The translations under genes and the position numbers were made by a program. From contig NC_069662.1 of NCBI RefSeq assembly GCF_027244095.1, positions 13,666,501 through 13,730,500 on the forward strand: a stretch of DNA of 64,000 bases, in the 5' to 3' direction. Source of the stretch: Hemicordylus capensis (lineage: Eukaryota > Chordata > Lepidosauria > Squamata > Cordylidae). Below are positions 46,543-57,970 of the stretch, in pieces. Below the pieces are notes generated by a model, which was given only the letters and a program-made list of their open reading frames with translations, did not search any database and was not told the origin of the DNA. Positions within the stretch are counted from its first letter, which is position 1; each line of letters begins with the position of its first letter.

Positions 46543-49465
46543 GTGAGTATTGGATCTTTTGTTTTAATGGTTGTATTGGGTCTTTTAAGTAGGGTTGATC
46601 TAATGTATGCCTATCTGGTTTAAATTATTCTAGTGGAGATTCATTATCAATGGCAGCTTCTGATATGCCTCACATGGAGGCTGCAGCATCAAAAGTCACA
46701 ACAGTCTCAGGAAGACAGTTCCAGCTGACAGTTGGTCAGGAGTCATATTTTCAAATATCCAGTTTTAAATAGCTTTTCTCTATTTTGGTTAGAAGTGGGA
46801 CAATCATCCTCTACTCCTGCTTCCCCTGAGTGGAGGATGTCTTTGAAGCTCTATTAGATAGACAGTCAAAACCTCTGAAAGGACATTTAGCAGCACAGGT
46901 ATAGCTCAACCTTGCCTGGAAAAAGAAACTGGCAGGCATACAGAACAAGGATGCAGAGGGGCAGGGAGAAAGCAGCTAAATAGAACTGGTGCAGTAGGGA
47001 AGCAGCAATTTATGAGACCCTTCCCTTTCCCAGGAAGCCCTCTGGGCCACCTGAAAATCTGCACAGCCCTCAGGGAGATATTTTCTGGTGGAACACACCA
47101 GAACTCACCCTCATATTGTCCAAATGGAGAGGATGCCACTTTTTCTTTATTAAGGGCAGTGGCATCTCTAAGACCTCCTTTGTCATACAGCTGTATGACA
47201 AATGGCGATAGTGGGGTATAGATCAGTGGTAGAGCATCTTTTTTGCATACAATGGGTCCCAGGTTCAATCCATGACACCTCCAGGTCGGGCTGGGAAAGA
47301 CGCCAGCCTGGAACTTTGGATAGCCAACACCAGTCAATGTGGACACTACTGAGCAATAGTCTGACTCGGATTAGAGCAGTTTCCTATGTCCCTAGGAATT
47401 CATGAAGGGGAGCTTTCTCCCAAAGGCTGCATATCAACAATGGGGAAAGATGTACTGGCTGCATATCTGTATGTCAGAAAAAATATACAGCTGGTATTAA
47501 AGTCATTCAACTATGTTTGCTTGTTTAACACATTTGTATTCTGACCCAAATGCAAGTCTCTGGGCGGTTTACAACAAAACAATAAAAACAACCAATAAAA
47601 AGATTAAAACATTTCAGCCATTAAAATTTAAAATGTTAAAACTATTAAAAACACAATCAACCTATTATATGTTGTCTTCCATACTTGCAAGCAGAATAAA
47701 TAGAAATGCAATAGACTTGTTTTGCTGATCTATGCATGTAAAACTACATTAAAATCTCATTGCAGTTTAATGCCAAAAAATTACCAGCATGTTCTTGCCT
47801 TCATCTTTGCAATTCAAGAGATCAACAGGAATGACCACCTCTTACCCAATATCACACTGGGATTCGAAATCTATGAAAATGTTTTCAATCCGCTGAGAGC
47901 CGTTGGGAACACTCTGCAGTTCCTCTTCACAGGGCAGGGGAATCCCTTGAATTACAACTGTGACGGGAAGCAGCAGCTAGTCCTTGCCATTGGTGGGCTC
48001 ACCTCCCCAAATTCCATGCAGATGGCCAGTGTCTTCAGTACCTACAAGATCCCACAGGTATGTCTGTTCCTACAGAGGAGTAGCTGTAGTCATTCAGAAA
48101 TGGCTACGTTCCTGAGGTAGCTCAGTTTGGAAGCAGCTTTTGAGAAGACAAGGCTTCCTTGTCTGGAGGAGGAAAACGTCTTTTTTCGTTCCTAAAGAAG
48201 AAAGCAAGAGGGCAAGCAAACCAACCAACAAGGGGGAAAGGAGAAGGTAAGTTTGTTAGGGTTAGTCTTTTATAGGGTTTAATTTCTGGCTGTACCCCTA
48301 CTAATTGTGAGGCACCTTTTAGATGAGGTGATGATTCTCTTTATTTAGCAGGGGGAGAGTAACTGCCACAATCCAACCGCAGCACACTATCTTCAATGAC
48401 TGTTGCTGGTGTCTATATTTCTTTTTAGATTGTGAGCCCTTCAGGGACAGGGATCCACCTTATTTATTTATTATTTCTCTTTGTAAACCACTCTGGAAAC
48501 TTTTGCAGAGAAGTGGTATAGAAATATTTGTTGTTGTTGGCTGGCTAGGGGTTCATTTTTGACAGGGCAGTTTCAATTTCAGTTTCAGTTGTGCCTAGAG
48601 AGAAAATGGGTGGGGATTAGCTACCGCTATGCTCTGAAGGTGGCTCTTTTTGGAAGCCACCCTTGAGAAGACAATGCTGAGACAAGGGCAGTTTTTCTTT
48701 TTGGAGATCTGTGAGCAGGAGTTTGGTAACAGACATCAAATGAGTTTTGTGAGGGGTTTAGTAGGGAAGTTGCATGTGGGCCCAGAAGTGGTCTCCCTTT
48801 ATCAGAAACAAGACACCAAGCATGAAAAAGTGAGTACTGCCCCACTTTTGTAACTTTCCTGGAGGAAGAGCTTGATACCTTTAATTAGATGATGATTGCA
48901 GCTTAGACCAATCTGTGAAGTAAACAATCTCTATGTCTGCATTCACACAGAACATGAAACCGGAGGTTTCAAAAACTGTATGTCTGAATGTGGACAACCA
49001 GAGTTTCAACAGAAAATGAAGTTGCGGTTTTCCTCCTCTGAGAGTGATTTGCACTTTTGGTTTGTAATGAGGACCACCACCTGGACAGTTCCACCTGAGG
49101 ACTTGGAACCACAGTTCCAAACCACAGTTTGTTATATGCAAATGCAGCCACTATATTCTAAATTCTAAATAACCAATAAAACCAGTTATGAAGCAAGAAT
49201 ACCCGCTGAAGAGGGGGTGCCTCCCAGAGTGTGACTATCTGCCTGAGGTACAGAAGTTGTGGGTGTGCGTTCGGTGCAAAGAGCTCCTGGCTCTCAGGTA
49301 ACAAGTTCAAAGAGCTCCTGGCTCTCAGGTAACAAGTGCATTCTCTTGAAGCCAAGATGGCGGACCTGGAGAAGCTCAGGGAAGCAGAGAGGTTTGTGAA
49401 TGAGACCCTCAGGAATGTGATAGAGGCATCCTATTCCCATGCTGACAGCTCCTCTGCTCTCATCA

Positions 49466-49515
<50 letters not shown>

Positions 49516-52500
49516 TTCAATTTCTATACCGCCCTTCCAAAAATGGTTCAGGGCAGTTTACACAGAGAATTAATAAATAAATAAATAAATAAATAAGATG
49601 GCTCCCTGTCCCCAAAGGGCTCACATTCTAAAAAAAAAAATGAGATAGAAACCAGCAACAGTCACTGGATGTACTGTGCTGGGGGTGGAAAGGGCCAGTT
49701 ACTCTCCCCCTGCTAAATAAAGAGAATCACCACAGTGAAAGGTGCCTCTTTGCCCAATTAGCGGGGATGAAGATCTTAGGGATGCAGGGCATCAGTCTGA
49801 AGAAGTGAGGACTGCTCTCTTAGAAGAGACACCTTCCTTGGGTAATGCTCCCAAATCCTCTCACACATACGATACTCCTCCGGGGATTGGGGGCCTCCTA
49901 GTAGTGGGCAATTTGATAATTAGGAACTGGGGAAGGTGAAGAAGAGTGCAACAAAGATGATCAGGGGCATGGTGCACCTTTCTTATAAGGTAAGTCTACA
50001 GTGTCTGGGGCTTTTTAGTTTGGAAAAGAGGTGGCTATGGGGAGACATGCTGGACGTTTATAAAATTATGCATGGAAAAGAGAGAGTGGACAGAGAGAAA
50101 TCTTTCTCCCTCTCTAACAAATCTCATGGGTCTGAAGGCCAGGTAAAATAGGACCAACTAAAGGAAGTCATTTTTCACAGAGCAGAAAATTAATCTATGG
50201 AATTCTCTGCTATGGGATGTGGCAAATATAGAAAACCCCCCCCCCCAAAAGGCATGCGCTCACCTCTTGCCAGTTGGCTTCTCAGAGGCATCTGGTAGGC
50301 CACTGTGTGAAACAGCAAGGCTGTTCTTATGTTCTTGAATGGAAAGGTTTTCATCCCCTTCTAAGTTCTTAGAGTGTTTTCTCAAAAAATTAAGGAATAT
50401 TTACTCAGTCTACTGTGCAATGTCTTATTTTCAATAAATTATTATTGTCATTTTCTTTCAATATTAGGGCCACAACTCCCCTGAACACATTTTCTTTCAA
50501 ACTGTGTTTCAACCTTGCCCCAGCTTTCACTTTCAAGTAGGAATAGTCTTTAATTTTTCTTCATCCTGTTTAGAATCCTATCCCAGTATAAGACTCAATG
50601 GTACCAGTAGTTCCTACTCAAAATAGAAGTATTGTCTTATCTGAAATATTTGATGGAAGCTGAAATTTAGTGAATTGAAGAAGTAATACCTTGTTCAAGA
50701 ACAAAGGGATATCCTTTTAATACTGTTTTTAAAAAACAAAAAACAATTTTCCCCCCTTTTAGCTGAGTTATGGATCTTTTGACCGTGTGCTAAGTGATCA
50801 AACCCGGTTCCCTTTTTTCTTCCGGATGGTTCCAAGTGAAGACCTTCAATATATCGGGATCATTTTGCTGCTGAAGCATTTCAAGTGGAATTGGATCGGT
50901 CTGCTCACATCAGATGATGACAGTGGAGAAACATTTCTCCAAAATATGAGACCAAGACTTCTCCAGAGCAATATTTGTATTGCTTTGGCACAATCCATTC
51001 CAAAAGTAACGAGTCACACATTAAATACACACACTAAAAAAATGCTGTTGGAAATAGCTAATGCTGTCTGGAAGGAAGCAAAGATGAATGTGGTTCTTGT
51101 CTATGGAGATATTCATTCTGTGGAGGGTTTACGAATGATCTTAGAATACTGCGAATTTGATCTTAAGCTTCCATTGGAGAGAGTGTGGCTCATAACTGCT
51201 CAGTGGGATTGCACAACTCTTTCTTCATGGGATAAATTCACAGGGAAATCCTTCAATGGTTCTTTGTCATTCACACTTCACACAAAAGTGGTTCCAGGAT
51301 TTCAGGACTTTCTTGAGAACATAACTCCATACCAGTCTATGATCTATTTCATCCATCAGTTCTGGTGGTTTGCATTTTTCTGTTCACTCCCAAAGCATGG
51401 CTTATATGTTCCAAATCAAGACAACTGCACTGAGGAGGAGAAACTGGGGAGCCTTCCTGAATCTGTGCTTGAAATGGGCATGTCTGGGCAGAGCTATAAC
51501 ATCTACAATGCTGTTTATGCTGTAGCCCATGCTCTCCATACTATGTATTCTTCGAAAACTAAACAGAAGGAAATGGAGAAACTCGGGGGAGTCTTCTGTT
51601 ACGGCCTGTATGTATTTCCTCCTCCTTGTTTGCATTTCACTTCTCATTGCATTAGTTCATAACTCATAATAGCAGTTCTGTGATATAATGTCTGATTGTG
51701 GCATGCAGTTCCTGAAATCCTGATTAACAAAGCACTGGTGAAGCAGTGTGAGGTAGCTTAGGCTGAGAGAGAAGAAACACCCAGAATCACCCAAGAACTT
51801 CATGGCTAAATGGGGATTTGAATCTGAATTTGGGAAATTCAATTGGAAATCAAATCAAATTGCCCTTTTAAGGGGTGACACAATTATTATGCTTTTCAAC
51901 AAAAATAAATTTCAGGAAGCAAACCTTGTATCAAACATCTTGTAAATGTTTATTCAATATTCAGTATTGTTTGATGTTTTAATTTATATGTGAATATTCA
52001 CTGCTGTAAGATCCTGTAATATTCTTCAACAGATATTGCTATTGCCTCCAGTGGCTTGCTACCAATATAAACATGCTTAAAGGTATATTCCTGATAGGTA
52101 TATAGTATTTCTTCTCAGTGACGTCTTCTAGTTGGTGATCAAGGGATTTGTGGTTAAAGTGATAATGTTAATGCAATTTTCCACAAATTAACCCAGGGTG
52201 TGAACTTTTTCTCCTCCCAATTAGCTTCATGCTTTTCTGAGCAATATCCATTTCAACAATAGTGCTCGGGAAGAAATCTTTTTTGATGAGGAAGGGAGCC
52301 TGCCGTCAGGATACGATATCATCAACTTGGTCACATTCCCCAATGACACCTTCCAGAAAGTCCAAACTGGAAGGATGGATCCCCTGGCTCGTGAAGGAAA
52401 AAGGTTCACCATGAATGCAAGTGCTACTGTATGGAACCACAAGTTTAAAGAGGTATGGAGACCTGTCCCGCCTCACCTTGCTGGGTTCCCTGACTTTAAG

Positions 52501-55363
52501 GGGTTTTCTCACAACCCAGCTCCAATATCAGGAGTCAAGAGGGTTGGGAGGGAGAAATGGGCTGAAAAGAATGGAGTGCCATGATGGGGGATGCTCTGTT
52601 TCTCTCCTCTGGGCAATGCTCCAGGAGTCTCAGATTGAGGACTCCAGCAGTAGGGTCCAGATGACCTCCCGCCACCCCCGACAGCGGAAATTATCAGCCT
52701 GACCCCAGACTTGCCTTGACCATGTTTGATGCCTCTGACCTCTTTTTGTCTGCCTGCAGTCAGACCCAACTTGGCTTTTGCCTGGTTCAGGGAGTAGAGC
52801 CTGAATATGTGGATATTTGGTTTTGAGAATAATAGAAGTGGGGGGAAATCAGAACATACTTCCTTGTTGTTCCTGTTAGATGCAACCCCGTTCCCGGTGT
52901 GTTGAGAGCTGCCATCTTGGATCCAGCATGATTGCCCAGCAGGGAAGACAAGTTTGTTGCTATGATTGTGCTCAGTGTCCTGCGGGAACGATTTCAATAC
53001 AGACTGGTTAAAAATATATAATGGGAAACCAAATCCAAATGTTTAAAATTCTCTATCTCCTTTTCTACATCAAATAGATGACTGAATTTCTCAACATACT
53101 TCTGTTGAACTCAAGTACCCTCTGTGCACTACACCTCCACTCACCCTGGGCCACCCCAGCACTCCCCAAGTGCAGTTATGGGGCTGCTGAAACCTCCATT
53201 ATTCCCTATTGAGAAAAACCTTAAAGACGCGTAAACTTCATAAATCACTTTAAAATGATCCCTTTGCCCAATTCCTTTGAAATAATTCGGGTAGCTTACT
53301 TGCCCCCTTTGGACACTACCACCCACCACACTCCACCCTGGGCCACCCGTTTCCCCCCAATGTGAAGAGATGCATTTGCTGAAACCTCCATCATTCCCTA
53401 TTGAGTAAAACCTTAAAGACACTTAAATTTTAAAAATCACTTTTTTAAAAAATCAGCCCTTTTCCCAATTCCTTAGAAATAATTCTGGTAGCTTCCTTGC
53501 CACCACTAGGCACTACCACCAACTATACTCCAACCTGGGCCATCCCTTTCCCCCTGACATGAAGGATAAAATCTTAAAGATGTGTGAACTTCAAAAAAAA
53601 TCACCAAAAATCAGCCATTTACTCAATTCCTCTGAAATTTGAGTGGTAGCCTCCACCCATTAGGCACTTCCATCCCATCCCACTCTTTTGGCTCCAGGAC
53701 CAGTTTTTTGGATGATAATCAGTTCATATTCAGATTTGGATTAATTCGGAACTGAATCGAATCTAGGGTGATTTGGATGGGTCTGATTTGGACCCGAAAT
53801 GAAACAGAGATGTTTTGATTTGGGTCCAAAATCAAACATCAAATATCCATAATGCACACCCCTAGTGTAGATCACAGATAAAATGAAATAAATCATTAAA
53901 TTAAAAACTATAAGAACAGCAAAAATAAGAGCAGCTTAAAATCTATCAACGTCACATGAGAGGGAGCACACGTTAACAACCCGGTCTGTAGTAAAACAAG
54001 CCAGTCAGCAGATTCCAGTTAAAGTTGAACAATGATTGTTTATCTTGGCAAAACAAATACTTTGTTGATGTATTTCAGATGCAGACCAGTGTGAGATGTG
54101 CCCAGAAGATCAATGTCCAAATAAGAAACAGGATCAATGCATCCCCAAAAGAATAACTTATTTATCCTATGGAGAACCATTGTAGAACCATTGGGAGTTT
54201 TGATTTCGGTCCAAATTGGAACACAGAAAATCCGAAATGCACACCCCTAGTGTAGAACACAGATAAAATGAAATAAATCATTAAATGAAAAACTATAAGA
54301 ACAGCAAAAGTAAGAGCAGCTTAAAATCTATCAACATCACGTGAGAGGGAGGAAACGTTAACAACCTGCTTTGTAGTAAAACAAACCAGTCAACAGATTC
54401 GTTAAAGTTGAACAATGTTTGTGTATCTTGGCAAAACAAAGACTTTGTTGATGTATTTCAGATGCAGACCAGTGTGAGATGTGCCCAGAAGATCAATGTC
54501 CAAATGAGAAACAGGATCAATGCATCGCCAAAACGATGACCTATTTATCCTATGGAGAACCATTGGGAGCGGTTTTGATTTCTTTTGCTCTTTTGTTTTC
54601 CCTGATCACCTTTGCTGTGATTGGGATCTTCATTCTGTTCCACAAAACTCCCATTGTGAAAGCCAATAACTGGAGCATTACCTGTACGCTACTCTCCTCT
54701 CTGCTGCTTTGCTTTCTCTGCTCCTTCCTATTCATTGGTCAGCCTAGGAAGGTGACCTGCCTCCTCAGACAAACCGTGTTTGGCATCACCTTTACTGTTG
54801 CTCTTTCTTCTGTGTTGGCCAAAACCATCACTGTCGTTCTGGCCTTCCTGGCTACCAAGCCAGGAAACAGGTTGAGGAGATGGATAGGGAAGAGACTGGC
54901 AGTATCAGTCATCATTCTCTGTTCACTTATTCAAACTGGAATCTGTGCTGTGTGGCTGGCAAACACTCCCCCTTTCCCAGAGTTTGACATGCACTCTCAG
55001 ATCAGTGAGATCATTGTGCAATGCAATGAAGGCTCAAACACCATGTTCTACATCGTCCTGGGCTACATGGGTTTTCTGGCCATCATCAGCTTCACTGTGG
55101 CCTTCCATGCTAGAAAGTTACCAGATAGCTTTAATGAAGCCAAGCTGATCACCTTCAGCATGCTGGTCTTTTGCAGTGTTTGGATTACTTTTGTCCCAAG
55201 CTACTTGAGCACCAAGGCGAAATACATGGTGGCTGTGGAGCTCTTCTCCATCATGGCCTCTAGTGGTGGACTGTTGAGTTGTATCTTCCTCCCCAAATGC
55301 TACATTATTATTCTTAGACCTGATCTGAACACCAGAGAGCAACTAGTAAGGAAACAATATTGA
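46349..55363 (+). CDS. V2R unit C, six-exon gene of doubtful integrity
   Basis: Exons: 46349..46542, 47766..48057, 50763..51607 (or ..51611), 52225..52452, 52880..53006, 54462..55363. All are open. Exon 3 lacks 4 nt near its end relative to A and B, so the homologous donor at 51608 would shift the frame. A GTATTT donor at 51612 restores phase 0 and would give an 863-residue receptor. Other weak points: exon 1 has Arg where A and D have the N-terminal Cys; the exon 5 donor is GTTAAA, not GTAAAA; and a broken copy of the exon 6 start with a good acceptor lies at 54079, where it could capture splicing. Intron 5 is only about 1.45 kb because L2 and one foldback arm are missing. Functional or newly dead: undecided. 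Confidence 0.8.
47216..47392 (+). mobile_element. tRNA-derived SINE (intron 1 of C)
   Basis: Same insertion as 10466-10641, with B-box GGTTCAATCC and the GTCTGACTCGGATTAGAGCA tail. Confidence 0.82.
47766..48057 (+). CDS. Unit C exon 2
   Basis: The 292-nt paralogue of unit A exon 2 lies between TTGCAG and CAG/GTATGT. It encodes [20 protein letters not shown] to STYKIPQ with only a few substitutions. Confidence 0.9.
48190..48537 (+). mobile_element. L2-tailed SINE (intron 2 of C)
   Basis: Same insertion as 11466-11818. Confidence 0.68.
49465..49768 (-). mobile_element. L2-tailed SINE with (GAT)n (intron 2 of C)
   Basis: Same insertion as 12717-13012; GAT tract about 16 units plus a private (AATA)n. 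Confidence 0.75.
49945..50337 (+). mobile_element. CR1 LINE 3'-end fragment (intron 2 of C)
   Basis: Same copy as 13187-13573. Confidence 0.8.
50763..51607 (+). CDS. Unit C exon 3, with 4-nt deletion near the donor
   Basis: The exon starts [20 protein letters not shown] after a TTTTAG acceptor. The frame is open well past the exon end. After KLGG the 4-nt loss changes the last residues to VFCYGL. With donor 51608 (GTATGT) the length is 845 nt and phase 2, which clashes with phase-0 exon 4. With donor 51612 (GTATTT) it is 849 nt and phase 0. The latter donor lacks G at +5. Confidence 0.85.
52225..52452 (+). CDS. Unit C exon 4
   Basis: 228 nt, AATTAG acceptor, GAG/GTATGG donor. It encodes [20 protein letters not shown] and ends VWNHKFKE. 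Open. Confidence 0.9.
52880..53006 (+). CDS. Unit C exon 5: cysteine-rich linker
   Basis: 127 nt with all NCD3G cysteines present. It ends in phase 1 at ACTG before donor GTTAAA. The +3 T makes this donor weaker than the GTAAAA of units A and B. Confidence 0.88.
53118..53864. mobile_element. Single arm of foldback element (intron 5 of C)
   Basis: Only the right half of the element is present, from ACCCTCTGTGCACTACACCT to TGCACACCCCTA. It joins directly to intron sequence equivalent to A 16469, so about 4.1 kb seen in A is missing here. Confidence 0.75.
54079..54199 (+). pseudogene. Broken duplicate of exon 6 start in intron 5 of unit C
   Basis: After a TTTCAG acceptor the sequence reads [20 protein letters not shown] and on to YGEPL, then TAG. 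The flank before it is of the A/B type; the sequence after it switches to a unit-0-type MITE end and intron. It is a truncated first copy of exon 6 left by recombination. Confidence 0.9.
54200..54461 (+). repeat. Second intron-5 end in unit C, unit-0 type
   Basis: Starts inside the foldback terminus (to 54250) and repeats the 190-nt intron end. Its variants (TGTAGAACACAG, GGAGGAAACGTTAACAACCT) match 1680-1925 of unit 0, not the A/B-type copy at 53865-54078. Confidence 0.85.
54462..55363 (+). CDS. Unit C exon 6: 7TM exon (unit-0-like)
   Basis: A full-length 902-nt 7TM exon, open, ending [10 protein letters not shown] then TGA. It carries GAVLIS, HKTP and FHARK, diagnostic of unit 0, unlike the A/B type. 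Private changes include RLRRW, LIQTG and [12 protein letters not shown]. The intron bases just upstream also match unit 0. Confidence 0.93.
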
Positions 55364-55777
55364 GACACTGGACTCTTTCAGCCTTTTCTTGTTCTTCGGC
55401 ACCATGTCTCTCATCATTATATTCCCATATTAGTAGTGAAGGAAGGCGTAGATTAGAGAATACAGTCAACATGGGTTGTATCGGTGACTAAGCGTGGGTG
55501 ATATCGGGACAATGGGGGGAACTGTGGAAGAGCTGCTTGAACAATGAGCCATATTGCACAGCTCTGGCACTGCTTTGAAGGACACATCAGCCCGGTAGCA
55601 CCATGTGTCCAGAATGCAGCACTGGATGTCAGCCAGCCTACAGTGTGGGCCACAGACTAATAGTTCTCTCAAAGAAGGGAGATAACTGTAGACAGGCTTA
55701 TACTTAAGGTTAGTTGAAAAAAGAATGGCTGACAACCAGACTAACGCAGTGTGTGGCCATCAAATGAAGCTCGTGTG
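55364..55777 (+). other. 3' flank of unit C
   Basis: Conserved spacer. Its first part shares variants with B (GAACAATGAGCCATATTGCA, CACATCAGCCCGGTAGCACC); its later part resembles A. Confidence 0.5.
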
Positions 55778-56379
55778 TATGACATGCATTCCACATTCAT
55801 CCAGATCATGGTGCAGTGCAATGAAGATCATTGCAGTGCAATGAAGGGTCTGTTACATGGGTTTTCTGGCCATCATCAGCTTCACTGTGGCCTCCCTTGC
55901 TAGAAAGTTACTGATGGATTTAAATTTATTTATTTATTTATTTATTTATTATGTATTTAGTATTTAACATATTTTTATACCGCCCAAAACTTACGTCTCT
56001 GGGTGGTTTACAAGATAAAAACAAAAGTAAAACATTAGTTAAAAACAAAAACAAGAGATTTTAAACAAAATATAAAATTTTTGAAACAATATTCTAAAAA
56101 TAAACATTAAAACAATTGAATGAAGCCAAGCATATCACCTTCAGCATGCTCGTCTTCTGCAGTGTTTGCATGTCCTTTGTTCCAAACTACTTGAGCACCA
56201 TAGAGAAATACATGGTGGCTGTAGAGGTCTTCTCCATCTTGGCCTCTAGTGGTGGACTGTTGAGTTGTATCTTCCTCCCCAAATGCTACATTATTATTCT
56301 TAGACCTGATCTGGACACCAGAGAGCAGTTTGTATGGGGAAAGAATTGTGGCATTGAAGTCTTTGGTTGTTTTTGTTGA
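55778..56379 (+). pseudogene. Fossil V2R 7TM exon fragment downstream of unit C
   Basis: Fourth copy, split by a repeat at about 55917-56105. The right part reads [20 protein letters not shown] to [20 protein letters not shown], very close to the copy after unit A. Confidence 0.88.
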
Positions 56380-56399
56380 GTAATTTCCTACTATTCCTC

Positions 56400-57970
56400 C
56401 TATTTATTATTTTATTTATTATTTATTATTAAAACTTTTATACTGCCCTTCCAAAAGTCCCAGGGTGGTTTACATTAAAACACCATTAAAATCAGTTAAT
56501 AATTAAAACAAAAATTATAAAGCATAAAACAATGATTAACAATTAAAAACATTGTAAAATAGCAACTAAATAATCAGAACCATTTAAAAACAAGTTTTAA
56601 AAAGCTGAGAAATCCTGGTTGAAGAGATGTTTATTCAGAAGTTGTTTAAAAATTGCCAGAGATGAGGAGGCTCACATTCCAGCAGGGAGCGCATTCCACA
56701 ATATCGGGGCAGCAGCCGAGAAGACCCATCTCTGTGTAGCCACCAAATGAGTTGGCAGTAACTGGAGAAAGACCTCCTCATAGCAAAGAAGATGCTCTCT
56801 TAAATACCCAGTGCCTAAGCCGTTTAGGGCTTTATAAGTTATAACTAGCACTTTGTATTTTGTCCGGAAACCTATTGGCAGCCAGTGTATCTCCATCAGT
56901 AAAGGAGTAAGGAGGTCTCTCCAAGATGACCCAGAGACCAGCCTGGCTGCTGCATTCTGAACCAACTGAAGTTTCCAGATTACGTACAAAGGCAACCCCA
57001 CGTAGAGCGCATTACAGAAGTCAAGTCTGGAGGTTACCAACAGATGTACCACTGGTTTGAGGTCACAGATCTCAAGAAACGAGCACAGCTGGTGTATCAG
57101 CAGGAGCTGAAAGAAAGCACCCCTGGCCCCTGCCTCAACCTGAGAAACCAGGGAGAGGTGTGGCTCCATAAATACTCTCAGACTGCGAACCTGTTCCTTT
57201 TGGGAAATGTGACCCCGTCTAGAACAGGTAGATCAAAATAGTCTCTAGAGTTCTGACTCCGCACAGTAAGTACCTCCATCTTATCTGGATTTCAGCTTCA
57301 GTTTATTCTCCCTCATCCAGCCCATTACTGCTTCCAGGCAGGCATTTAGGGAAGATATGCCAACTCCTGAAGACGTTGACATGGAGAAGTAGATCTGGGT
57401 GAACTCCTGAGCCGCACGGGACAAATTGGTCCCAAAATGAACATTGAAGTCCCCTAGCACCAAAATCTGTGAGACTCCAACGCAACTTTCACGGACAAGG
57501 CTGTGAGCTCAGTAAGGGATTCTGTTGGGCAACGGGGCAATCGGTACACCAACAAAAGTCCCAAACTATCCCTGGTCCCCAAACTCAAGTACACACATTC
57601 AATATGGTCCGATACCCTAACAGGGAGATATTATCCTTATAGACCACAGCCACTCCACCCCCCCGCCCACATCCCCTCACCCTCTCCTCTACAGAATATC
57701 CTGGAGAAAGAAGCTGGGACCAGGCTGGGCCACTAGCCTCCCTCAACCAAGTCTCGGTAATACACACCAGGTCGGCCCCTTCATCCATGATCAGATCATG
57801 GGTGAGTTCTGATTTATTTTGGACCAACCTGGCATTGCAGAGGAGCAAAGTAAGGTTATGTGGGGTGTTGGCAGTGCTCCCCGAGGTCAAAGAGCTGGCA
57901 GGACAGCTAGAAGGGGAGACAGCTATTAGGTTTCTGACTACCCTTCCCCTGGAACAGCCTTCTGACCTGC
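56400..57970 (-). mobile_element. L2-like LINE, uninterrupted but internally deleted
   Basis: Paralogue of 23645-28320 without the hAT insertion: RT C-terminus (LVTSRLDFCNALYVGLPLYV, ALNGLGTGYLREHL) and then endonuclease (LLCNARLVQNKSELTHDLIM). The deletion near 57400 removes the middle. It joins spacer sequence at 57970. Confidence 0.85.
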
